Notes under the pieces: generated by a model
What the model was told of the DNA's origin: nothing
The model's database searches: none
Seen by the model: the letters and a program-made list of their open reading frames with translations, nothing else
DNA from: Dactylorhiza incarnata
Taxonomy: Eukaryota > Streptophyta > Magnoliopsida > Asparagales > Orchidaceae
Reading direction: 5' to 3'
Assembly (NCBI GenBank): GCA_033032865.1
Contig: JAWHQI010000019.1
Coordinates: 8,474,001 to 8,538,000 of the forward strand
DNA: 64,000 bases
Made by a program: the position numbers and the translations under genes
Shown here: piece after piece, positions 35,358 through 45,396 of the stretch
How positions within the stretch are numbered: position 1 is the first letter of the stretch
Layout of the letters: each line of letters opens with the position of its first letter

Positions 35358-36041
35358 GAAGCATACACGCCATAGGGTGCCTTGGTTGACACCCAGGTTT
35401 GCATACATGCTGCATTGCTAGATCCCCATACTTTTATTGCTCAACATAGAAATGTGGATAATGATTGTGACACCCATGCCTGTCGTGTTTATGTTAATAC
35501 TATTTATTACATTTGCATACGAAGTGCTGACTTGTCGGGTGAAGTAGTTCCCCTGGGTCCACTAGGACGGCCGGGAGGAGGGGTGTTGTTACACCGTTGT
35601 TGGTCAGCCAAAATTGACCCTCATTATACCATTCTTTGTGATTTGGATGCAGGGCAAGGATCGCAGGCTGGACCTAGCTCACCAGCCAGAAAGGCCTAAG
35701 CTTCATGAAGTGCACTTTTCATGCTTTCTTGTTTGACTATGATGTCTTTCCCTGTTCTGGCTTGCATGTCGAGGTAGCTTAGGATTGTGATGATCTGTTG
35801 GACATTTCTATGCCCTATTTGTTTTGACTTGAGTATGAGTTTTTGTAAGGCCTTAGGGCCGTAGTACTCTTATGTAGATGTGGACAAATTATGTGGTTTA
35901 TTTAATGTTTCCACTGTGTTGGTTCTGAGTTTTTAGATGGTTAGATCTATATCACTTTTTAATACTAAAGCTGTGGTGATTATATGTTGTGGGGTCCCGG
36001 CCGTACCTATATTATATAGTCATTACAGGGGAGGTGTTACA
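35358..36041 (+). repeat. 3' part of the gypsy B 5' LTR
   Basis: Ends with GGTGTTACA, and 'gtggggtcccggcc' lies about 45 nt inside, like the corresponding part of the gypsy C LTR. No palindrome array is visible. Left end lost. Confidence 0.65.
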
Positions 36042-36044
36042 ATT

Positions 36045-36055
36045 TGGTATCAGAG
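36045..36055 (+). other. Primer binding site of gypsy B
   Basis: TGGTATCAGAG three bases after the LTR end, initiator tRNA-Met type. Confidence 0.75.
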
Positions 36056-36200
36056 GGAGGTTAGCGTTCTTGTTGAGGTTTAGCGTGTTCAGATTGCGTT
36101 AAGAGGTTGTCCACATAGGAGTACCTTGCGGGACCATGAATTTCCTTGCGTTCGAGTCTTGCGAATAGAGTTTGATTCGTTTTTCCGTGCTTTTGCTAGG

Positions 36201-37372
36201 ATGGTGGCGACGATGCAGGGACGTCGAGGATTCAAGAGGAGCCATCGGCAAGCAGTGCAATGGCCCCGGCTCTTCTGAATATGGGTGTGTCCCCGGCAGA
36301 CTTTTTCGTATGCTAGCAGAGGCAATGGTGGTGGCTCAAGCTGCGATAATGCCACAGATTGCAACGCTTGTAGTGCAGGTTGCGACTCATGTTACTCCGG
36401 TCACTGTGACGCCGGAGGTGGGAGTAAGGCAGGTAGAGCTGTTAGCCGAGAGAGCGGTTGGGAAAGGAGATCGTCAGATGAAGTACTATCTGAGTTTCCA
36501 CCCTCCGACGTTTAAAGGAGTTGGCACTCTGACGGACGCCGAGGATTGGTTGGCGAGAATTCAGGAACTCCTAAAAGCGGCAGAGACCCCAGAGGACAAG
36601 GAATCCCAGTTTGCAGCATTTTATGTTAGAAGGTGACGCCAAGCTGTGGTGGGTGAATCATAGCGGTCGTCATTTCCCTCGACGTGCCCCGTCCATGGAA
36701 GAGTTCGGGAATGCCTTCCTGAAGCGCTATATCCCTTCTTCGATGAGGTTAGCCCTTCAGCGGCAGTTCTTGCACTTGGTGCAGCGCGAGAAGACGGTTG
36801 ACGAGTACTTGCAGGAGTTTACTCGGTTGGGTCGTTACGCGGGAACGACCATGGCAGACGATGAGGAGAGGGATAATCTCTTCTATCAGTGTCTAAGAGA
36901 GAATTTAAGGCAACCTCTGATAGCCTTAAAGAATGTGGGGTTCAATGAGTTAGTTGAAGCTGCTCGAACTTTGGAGAACGATATGGAGCGAACCCAGCGG
37001 TGCAAGGGCGTGGTGGCAAAGCAGGGAGAAAGTAAGCCATCTCAGTCTCAGGGGAAGTCTGAGAAAAGTTGGTGGAAGAAAATGCGTCGTCCCTTTAGGA
37101 CTGGCAAGAGGAGCGGTGCGGCTTTTGGAGAGTTCCATTCCAAGGGGCCAATGGCATGCTACAAGTGTGGCAAAGTGGGCCACATAGCTCGAGTCTGTTT
37201 TGAGAGTGGATTTGAACCAGAGCAGAGGCAGGAGCAGTCGGTGCTTTCGGTCCTAGTGTTGGGGAGAAAGGGAAGGCGGCGGAGTCCAGTGCTTCCCGTC
37301 TCCCTCCTGTGCAGCCTAGAGTGTACAACCTCAGGCAGCAGGAAGCGATTCGTCAACCTGACGTGGTGACAG
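36201..37372 (+). pseudogene. Gypsy B gag, frameshifted
   Basis: Starts near the ATG at 36201 (the first part is broken by frameshifts). Capsid motifs: FHPPTFKGVGTLTDAEDWL, MLEGDAKLWW, FLKRYIPSSMR, TVDEYLQEFTRLGRYAG and FYQCLRENLRQPL. An extra T near 36620 changes frame. The knuckle CYKCGKVGHIARVC (about 37157) is intact. The end RQQEAIRQPDVVTG is read in another frame after a shift near 37240 and leads into the putative intron. Role: particle shell and RNA binding; inactive here. Confidence 0.75.
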
Positions 37373-37446
37373 GTACGAAAGTTCAGAGTTTCGTTTAATA
37401 GTTTTAACCTGTTTGCGACCTTTCATATTCGTTATACGCGTCTTAG
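37373..37446 (+). other. Putative intron at the gag-protease boundary (element B)
   Basis: GTACG after VVTG, a T-rich stretch with TTTTAAC as a possible branch point, and CTTAG at 37442-37446. Removing 74 nt joins ...VTG to FVLVSGYPSRVLFDTG in frame. Unspliced, gag stops within eight codons. Confidence 0.5.
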
Positions 37447-37620
37447 GCTTCGTGTTAGTTTCTGGCTATCCCTCTAGAGTGTTGTTCGACACAGGAGCGT
37501 CACACTCTTTTCTCGCAGAAAGCTTTACCAAGAGGATCGGTGTTGAGACTGTCGAGGCAAAGGCGGAGCTTAGTGTGCGCATGCCGAATGGGTCTTTCAT
37601 GACCACTGGAAGGAAAGGAT
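37447..37620 (+). pseudogene. Gypsy B protease, 5' part
   Basis: [10 protein letters not shown] is an intact retropepsin active site. Coding runs to TTGRKG and is cut at 37620 by the copia LTR; it resumes at 60199. Confidence 0.8.
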
Positions 37621-38776
37621 TGTTAAATTTTTTTGATTTGAATATTTTAGGAGTAAGCAGGAGTTGCATTAACTGAGTTATAGCCAAACAACCACAATGC
37701 CACACAGCAACACAATAGTCTTTATTGAATCACAAAACTTTATTACATTTCGAGACATACATGGTGAGACATGATTCATAAGAATCACGAAGGAGAGAAG
37801 AACAAAACACACCAAAAAACAAATCTGGCGACCTGACAAAGCAGAGAACACACAGACCGCTGCACTCCAGAGACTGCCCGGCGTGACCTGAGACCGCACA
37901 AACAGAAAACAGGCAAGATGACCTGCACTGCAAGACCGCCACCTCAGACTGCATGAACTGGAGCTTATTGAACTGAACAAAAAACAGAAGCTGTCGCCAG
38001 ACCGCAACTAAGATCGCCTAACCGCAGAAGGTCGCCTGATCTTCGAGCTCACTGCGAACAGCACAAGAACAACACAAACGAGTTCGCAGGCAAGCCGTTG
38101 TCGAATTGTTTATTCGAGCCACTGGGAAATCACCAAGGAAGGAGACCGCAACCTGCTAACCGCAAACCTGCGAACACAACAAACAGTCAACTCATTTTTG
38201 AGACCGCCCGACCTCAAAGTTAAGACCGCACAAAAAAACCCAGGCTCTAGTTCTTACAGTTCTCGTTATGAATGACGGGCCCTGCACCCCTATTTATAGG
38301 CGAGAGGACGGATGTCGTCACCGCCGCAAGAGATATACAGTCACCACCCATCATATCATGAGCGGTCTCACAGAGCAGACCGCGCGATCACACCACTTGG
38401 AAAACATCCTGTCCAAGACCGCAAATCATCAGCAGACCGCGCACAAGCCGCGCAGAAATAGATCACTCCTTCCTTAGATCGCCAAGGACAAACCAAGAAC
38501 ATCTAGCCGACTTCAGACAAGTCGCCAGATCAACCTGCATAAGCCGCCCGGTCACAACAGTAACCCAAGAACAGACCGCCCGGTCTTCTACAAAGAAGAT
38601 AGACCAACTAAGCAGAGTAGACTGAAAGAGACCAGAACATACTAGAACAAACCGGCCATCACAGCAGACTGCCAGAGCCAGACCTGCAGAGCACCAACAC
38701 AGAGACCGCGCGGTCTCTGCGATCACCAATAAATAGACCGCCGGCCACCTTCCACTTCACTTCAATAATTTCAACA
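37621..38776 (-). repeat. 3' LTR of the copia element
   Basis: 1156 bp, TGTTGAAATTATTG start (minus strand, 38776) and ...TTTAACA end at 37621. CTTCAAGGGGGAG on the minus strand at 38777-38790 is the purine tract. Confidence 0.9.
38291..38760 (-). promoter_or_regulatory. Copia U3 palindromes and TATA box
   Basis: TATAAATA on the minus strand at 38298-38291. Upstream of it are many GACCGC/GCGGTC words, including the perfect 18-bp palindrome AGAGACCGCGCGGTCTCT at 38701-38718. The word continues downstream of TATA. The other LTR has the same layout (TATA 59715-59708, array to about 60170). Confidence 0.65.
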
Positions 38777-40453
38777 CTCCCCCTTGAAGTGGGAAGTGGA
38801 AACTAGCCTGAGTAAACTCCACAATCGAGTAAACGGTCCCTTTGCCAGCAACTTTGTGAATATGTCTGCCACATTGTCCTCACTTTGAACATGCTCGACC
38901 ATAAGAGATCCTCCCAACACCTTCTCACGAATGAAATGGTGCTCAATCTCAATGTGCTTGGTCCTCGCATGACAGACTGCATTATTAACCAGCTTGAGAG
39001 CACTCTCATTGTCCCTGCGTAGCATAGTGGGACCTCGAACCTCCTCATGAATGTCCTCCACCAACCTCCTGAGCCAAAAGGCTTCCTGAGCTGCCAAGGC
39101 CGAAGCTTTGTATTCCGCTTCTGTGGTAGATACGGACACCGAGTCCTGCTTTTTGCTGCACCAAGAAATAGCCGTGGGGCCTATCATAAAGACAAAACCA
39201 GATGTTGATCTTTGATCATCCATGTCTCCCCCATAATCAGCATCCATGTATCCAAGCAACTCCAAGCTTGACTCTCTCCTATATAGGAGACCCATATCAG
39301 AGGTCGAATTCACATAATTTAAAATTCCTTTTGGCCGCCAGAAGATGAGGCTTCCGTGGTTCCGCCATGTACCGACTCACCTTGCTAACTACATAAGCAA
39401 TATCAGGCCTTGTGATCGTCAAGTAGATCAAGCTCCCAACTAGAGCTCGAAACACCAACGGTTCAGATAGAACGCTCCCCTCATCCTTCCAAAGTTTATG
39501 ATGTTGTTCCAGAGGTATAGAGCTGCTCTTCCCTTCCTCCATGCCGAATCATTGAACGATCCGCTCTACATACCCAGCCTGAGAAATGAGCACTCCGCTC
39601 TCCCATCTCTGAACCTCGAGTCCAAGGAAATGGTGAAGCTCACCCAGATCCTTCATCTCAAATCTGATAGCAAGCTCGGCTCTCAGCCTTGCTACTGCCT
39701 CCTTTGAGTTCCCGGTGACAATCATGTCATCCACATATAGCAGAACAATAACCTGAAGCACCCACTCCTTCTTGACGAACAAGCTAGAATCAGAGTCTGA
39801 AGCAAAGAACTCACAGAATAGAAGATACTCCGCGATCATCCCATACCACGCCTGAGGCACTTGCTTCAACCCATACAAGGCTTTCTTCAGTTTGCAGACG
39901 TAGTCCGGACAATCCTCCTAGATGAAGCTCGGCGGTTGGATCATGAAGATATCCTTGTCAATCTCTCCGTATAAGAAAGCATTCTTCACGTCGAGCTGCC
40001 AAATCTCCCATCCACTAGATGCCGCCAAAGCAATAACAAAAGGAACCGAAGTCATCTTTGCCACTGGACTGAACGTCTCATCATAATCTTCTCCGTACTG
40101 CTGTGAGAACCCATGAGCCACAAGGTGAGCCATGTATCCCTCAATCGTGCTGTCAGCTTTCTTCTTGAGCTTATAGACCCACTTGCATGTCACAGGGGTA
40201 ATGCCCTTGGGCCTGGGCACTAGAGACCAAGTCTCATTCTTCTTGAGAGCATCCATCTCCTCCTGCATAAAAATGTCCCACTGCTTCATGCCTTTGGCCT
40301 TCTCAAAGCTTGACGGCTCCCTCTCATCCAAGGGACCAACAAAGAAACATGAGACAAAGCTCACCACGTTTCCTCCTGTGTATCGATTAGGTGGCTTGAT
40401 AGTCCTCTTCGACCTCCTAAGAGGTTGCTCCTGTCTAACCACCTCCTCAGCTG
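38777..40453 (-). pseudogene. Copia reverse transcriptase and RNase H
   Basis: Minus strand from 40453: RRSKRTIKPPNRY linker, WKWVYKLK-type finger (CKWVYKLKKKADSTIEGYMAHLVAHGFSQ is recognisable in parts), DVKNAFLYGEI, YGLKQVPQAWY, the YVDDMIV box, YLTITRPDIAYVVSKVSRY, then RNase H with GYMDADYGGD, STTEAEYKA and TKHIEIEHHFIRE. Stops at 39918 (TAG) and 39549 (TGA) and a frameshift near 39300 disable it. It would copy element RNA and remove the RNA strand. Confidence 0.8.
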
Positions 40454-40458
40454 CTTCT

Positions 40459-41880
40459 TGATGAGGCCCATTTATATACACATATTTGGACTCATCTGGC
40501 TAGTTTTCACGCACTTGCACTTCATATTTAGTTCATTAATGCTTATATTTCACTTGTTCACTCTTCTCACACGAAGTGCTCATTTTGGCTCATTGTGGTG
40601 TGCAATTGCGCGCTATTCTGCTGGGGGTAAGCACATGATGCTCCCCATGTATTTATTTTGTTGTTATTATATATTTTTGTGTGTTGGTGGTATGTTCCCC
40701 AGCTTGTTGGTTTATATTGCAGGTGGGCGGATCTTCATTCTATGGGAATTGTAACCTGGAGAAATCGCACGGTCGTGCGATTCCTTGACGCACGATTTCA
40801 GCGACCGTGCGATTCCTACGGAACTTATAAATGGTAATCTGCCCCGGCTCGTGCGTTTTGTTCGTGCACGGTCAGTTTTGATCGTGCGTGAGCAAGATCG
40901 CACGAGTTTCCCTCTTTTATCTAAGAATTTATGTCTTTTTCAATTTTCCAGATCGCATGGTCGTGCATTTATCCTTCACGCACGATCTGGTCGATCGTGC
41001 GCGTTCATTTGCGGCCCAAAATAGAATTCTGAATTTGGTCGTGCGTTTTTACGCACGGTCGTGTGTTTTTACGCAAGGTCGTGCGTTTGGTCGTGCATGA
41101 ACAAAATTCTGCAACTTCTCTATTTGAACTGAGATTTTTAGGTTTTCAGGATGCCGAACAGTTTCGCGATTTCTTCCGCCGTCAGGGCGGAAAGCTTTGT
41201 TTTTGAAGGTTTCTTCCTCCCCCTTTCACCCGAGGCCACCTCGCATCATCCAAGCACTTCGAGGGAGAGATCCTAGCCCTACTCTCATCAACGGAGGAAG
41301 GAGTACACAGCTTTTGTTGCGGCCAGATCGTGACACGGAGAAGACGGGTATATTGGAGGGAATGTGACAGCTCCTCTGGACCCCGGACGCAGTTGTGGGC
41401 CGAGCTAGGACGCGGATTGACAACCCGACGATTCCTACCGTAAATCCCATCAAGTCTCTAGATGTGGTTGTATTTCTAGCTTTTCCTCCTTTCCTCCTTA
41501 TGATTGTAGTTAGTTTCTCTTATGTTGATGATGTTGCACTCTATATTTGTTGAACTTCTTATCAAATATTATGAAATGTTCGCATGCTTATTAGTGCTTG
41601 AGGTGTGCTTTCGTGGTGATTGTGGTGTGAGTGTTCTGTGTGCCGCACTAGCAATTGCTAGTGGCATGCTTGTTGACGAGGTGCTTGAGACCCTCATTCC
41701 GTCGGTGTGACCCATTCCATCCGCAAGCCTACTCGTCCATCCGCCTAACGTAGCATGGCATAGCGGCCCGTGTAATCCATTCGCCTAACGAAGCAATGTT
41801 CTCAAGGCCTGCATAGTTCGATTCCGCTTGCCTACTCGTCCATCCGCCCTTGCAAAGCAGCGCGCTCAAGGCCTGCCTAG
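40459..41880 (+). repeat. 5' LTR of ZK2 copy 3, first part
   Basis: From TGATGAGGCCC to the CCTAG target site (41876-41880) of gypsy C. It holds the palindrome array, TATA-like TATTTGAA (41121-41128) and the tandem 'ctcaaggcctgc' units. Confidence 0.85.
40764..41128 (+). promoter_or_regulatory. Palindrome array of ZK2 copy 3
   Basis: Repeated GCACGAT / GGTCGTGCG words in both orientations, 40764-41097, with TATTTGAA just downstream; the matching 3' LTR has TATTTAAA at 55506-55513. Spacing differs from copy 1, but the word is the same. Confidence 0.55.
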
Positions 41881-43975
41881 TGTAAGACCCCAAATCAGAA
41901 AATTCAGAATTCTGGAATCCAGAGCTGTCGCCGGCGACAGTGGCAGTCGCCCGGGCGATAGCATCCTGTTGAGAAGGTTCTGCCGTGAGCTGTCGGATGG
42001 CATTGAAGGGTCAATGTTGGTTCATATCACTGTCGTCAGGGCGACAACGGCTATCGCCGGGCGACAGCTCAAAGTTGGACTTTGTGGCCGAAATCAAGGG
42101 CATTGATTGCACTTTGACTTTGGGGGCTGGTTTCGGCTTGGGAGGCTCGGTGGCAGCATAGAAGGCTGAAATCCTCTTCTTTTTCATTATTTTCCTTAAG
42201 GGTTTTAAGAGAGAGAGAGAGAGAAGAGCTTGGAGAAGAAGGAGAAATAGTAAACCCTAGCTTGGAGCTTGGGTTTGGAGGAGCTACACTCATCCAATCC
42301 CTCCAAAGTTGGTGGCTACGCATAGTGGAGGGCAAGGCGCTCCTTTCCATCCCTGTGGAACGTCAAGCCATGGGCTCGAAGCGACGTTTAAGGGTAACGA
42401 ACTCTTCTAACCCCATTTGGACATGTTCTAGTCCTTTCCCATGCATCGTTGAGGCCCCTACCCAAAAGGGTGAGGTCGTGGCCTCCGACGGGTTGATTCG
42501 TGTTATCCCCGTCAAAGCTTGCATTCATGTAGAGTCCACGCGTGAGATGGACGTAGGCGCGCTGTGTGAAGCCCATCCGAGACGGTTCGTCCGGATTGGT
42601 GATACTTTTTGGTATTGTGCGTGCCGGGGAAAAACCCCGTGTTGTTATACTTGCCTCGTAGGGCTAAAGTGTGCTACTGCATGCGCAGCAACGCCCGGGG
42701 GTGTGCCCCAGGGAGCACCCGAAGTTAAAAGGCAGAAATGGAGTTCTGTTCAGCTGTCGCTGGCGCGACAGTGACTGTCGCCTGGGCGACAGCTCCCCAG
42801 AATTGGGTTCTGGTGAATTTGGGTGTTCTGAGGCAGTGGGAGTGCTACTGCATGTGCAGCAATGCCTGGGGGTGTGCCCCGGGAAGCACCCACAGCTAGA
42901 AGCCAAATTAGGGTTTTGTGCACTGTCGCTGGCGACAGTGAATGTCGCCTGGGCGACAGCTTCCCAGACTGAGTTCTGGTGATGTTGTTGTGCCCACCTG
43001 TTGAGGGGACCTAAGGCCGGTGTACCCGACCTGTGAGGGTGTCCTGGTGGATGACTTAGCGGCCCGTGGAGCCGGCTAATTGAGAATACCTGGGCTGAAG
43101 GGATGCCATACCCGATTTTCGTGTTGTACAATGAGAGCTGTGAAACAACGGGCATTTGGCGAACCTGAAACTGCACCATTGCAGCACCTGATTAGTAAGC
43201 CTCGGACAGCATGTTGGGAGGCAATGGGACAGAGTCTTCGGACTACGTTATGTTCATAATTAAAGCACGGAGGACCCTGGTATTCGGGCCGCCGACTTTA
43301 GCCTCGAAGGGCAAAGCCATCAAGAGTGGATGGTGGTGGAAGGCGTAGTACACCCAAGAGTGCCTGAGTGCACGAGACGTGGAGGCCATTCCCACGTTTG
43401 TGTTGTTGCATATGTATGAAATGTTGTGGGCTTTGCTAGTCACACTCTTATATATATATATATGTTTTTGAGACTGTTTTGCAGGGACGTTTAGAACTGC
43501 CACCCCCTCGAAGGGGTGGGGTCGTTATAACTTGGTCAGCTTTAGCTGACCGTTGCCCTGTTTTGCCACCGTCTTTGGCGGGCTTGTTGTACAGGAGCTG
43601 GACCGAGCGGGACCTTGGCGGGCTGAAGCCCCTGCGCTGCTGCGGCCCTTGAAGGCCTTTTGTCCTTTCTTATGTTTTCATGTATGGCCGGCCTGCGCGC
43701 CGATGTTGGTAAACTGTAAGGCCGTCGTGCCTCTTTTGTGTGTTGTAAAACATTTTATTCCAAGTTATAGAAGTGGACATACCCGAGTTCGGGTCTTGTG
43801 GTTTATAATTCTGTCTCTCTCTTTTACTTCCGCATAGAATGCCCTGAGTTAGGCTTCGTGGTATAGTGTCGTAGCATATTCAATTAAGTGACGTTTCCAT
43901 TTGTTTTGTAGTGTATGGCGTGGGGCCCCGGCCGGACCTTCTGCAATATGCTTCTGAACGGATGGGGGTGTTACA
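41881..43975 (+). repeat. 5' LTR of gypsy C
   Basis: 2095 bp. The perfect palindrome CTGTCGCCGGCGACAG is at 41925-41940; related CTGTCGCC/GGCGACAG words occur near 41948-41960, 42031-42068, 42755-42795 and 42923-42961. The last two groups sit in a duplicated unit of about 170 bp (42673-42830 and 42843-42985). A short GA run (about 42209-42223) and a TA run (about 43450-43463) vary in length between the LTRs. No clear TATA box next to the first palindromes. The 170-codon ORF at 42262-42774 is probably incidental. Confidence 0.9.
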
Positions 43976-43978
43976 AAT

Positions 43979-43987
43979 TGGTATCAG
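43979..43987 (+). other. Primer binding site of gypsy C
   Basis: TGGTATCAG three bases after the LTR end. Confidence 0.75.
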
Positions 43988-44254
43988 CTTCTAAGGTTCC
44001 GTATACTTCTACGGAATTCATGGACGAATTCTTTTAAGGGGTGGTGAGCACGTGTGTGCGCAACCGTTGAGACGTAAAATAAACCCAAAAATGTCCACTT
44101 AGGAATAAAATGTAACAACAAACCAACAATAATTGCATGATTTTGGAACCTGAGCGTTCCTTTTGTTGTTAGTTGCGACTGTGTTGTCGCCTAACTGTGT
44201 GTTGCACTTGTGTAGGGCACTCGAAGTGCAGCGGGACCGTCACGTCCCCGTGAT

Positions 44255-45320
44255 GTGCATGAGAGTAGTGGGTCTACTGAGGCCCCTACAGCTCCGTCTG
44301 CTGAGTTAGTTCGGCTAGTTACTGAAGCTGTTCTAGCTGCGTTGAATGGCCAGCCTGAAAGGAAAGGCCAACCGCCGGTGCAGGAAGTGGCCCCAGAGCC
44401 ACTCAGAGTGGAGCAAGTCCCCGTGAGGCGTGCTCCTGAGCAGCAGCTGAAGCACTTTCTTAGATTTCGACCTCCTCCGTTTACCGGGGTTGAATCCCCA
44501 GCTGAGGCCGAGGACTGGTTGTCGCAAGTGAAGCGAATTCTGACAGCGACACAGTCAGAGGAAGCGCAGAAGGTGACCTTTGCTTCTTACTTGCTGGAAA
44601 AGGAAGCTAGGCGGTGGTGGGATGAGGTTGAGAGGCGCCAGTTTGCAGGAAGGCAACTGGTTGATGTGCCGATGGAAGAGTTCTCGAGAATCTTCCTCGC
44701 AAGGTATGTGCCTCAGTCATAGCAGATCGCGATGGAGAACCAGTTCTTGGCTCTAACATAGGGTGGTAGAATGGTTGATGACTACCTGCATGAGTTCACC
44801 CGCCTCGGGCGTTATGCTGGAACTTCTTTCGATGATGAGGAGAGAAGGGTGAACAGGTTCTATGGGGGTTTGCGTACTGAGTTGCGGCACCTTCTGACAG
44901 GGCCGTTGGCGCAGGGTTTCATGACCCTCATGGGTTCAGCCCGAGCACTTGAGCAGGACATGCTCAGGGAGAAGGGCAAGGTGGCTGTGGTCGAGGCAGT
45001 GCCGGAGGGCAAAGCGCCGAGTGCGACGAAGTTGCGGAGGTTGAGTCGCTGGAAGAAGGCTCGAGAATCTGGGCCAGCTCCCTCTGCTTCGGGCGCGTCG
45101 TCTGGACGTGGCCCTCTTATTTATTTCACTTGTGGCAAGCCTGGCCATTTCTCTCAGGATTGCCGCAGTGGGCTTCCAAGGCCAGAGAAGAAGACTAGGC
45201 CAGCTTATTCTGAGAAGGGGAAGGCAGCTGAGTCCACTGCCTCCCGTATGGCTCCCCCGCAGCCCAGAGTCTTTAGTCTTGATCAGCAGGAGGCTATCAA
45301 AGCCAAGGACGTCGTGACAG
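44255..45320 (+). pseudogene. Gypsy C gag with two stops
   Basis: Frame from the ATG at 44255 through to VVTG, interrupted only by TAG at 44720-44722 and 44759-44761. Motifs: FLRFRPPPFTGVESPAEAEDWL, EKEARRWWDEV, FLARYVPQS, YLHEFTRLGRYAGTSF and FYGGLRTELRHLL. The knuckle reads YFTCGKPGHFSQDC, with the first Cys changed to Tyr. The tail [17 protein letters not shown] is typical of this gypsy group. Product if intact: capsid/nucleocapsid. Confidence 0.85.
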
Positions 45321-45396
45321 GTACAATTTAAGATACAGTCTTTACTGTTTTATATACCTGTTCTAATGTTCATGCTAACCCTGTTTGGCGGCGTAG
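45321..45396 (+). other. Putative intron at the gag-protease boundary (element C)
   Basis: GTACAATTT begins right after ...GTGACAG; CTAAC at about 45376 fits a branch point; GCGTAG ends it. Removing 76 nt joins VTG to [16 protein letters not shown] in frame. Unspliced RNA stops gag at 45329-45331, so splicing could set the Gag to Gag-Pol ratio. Confidence 0.55.

Larger units (their letters stand above)
35358..37620 (+). mobile_element. Ty3/gypsy element B, Tekay-like, left part
   Basis: LTR remnant, primer site, gag and the first half of protease. The element continues at 60194 after a nested copia insertion; joined at the duplicated AGGAT/AGGAC, the protease frame runs straight on. The LTR start is missing at the Athila boundary. 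Confidence 0.85.

Noticed and set aside
35382..35699. 105-codon ORF before gypsy B
   Set aside because: Falls inside the remnant LTR that ends at 36041; no domain and no gene context.
42262..42774. 170-codon ORF inside both gypsy C LTRs
   Set aside because: It lies in LTR sequence, has no recognisable domain, and differs by frame-changing indels at its end between the two LTRs; most likely incidental.
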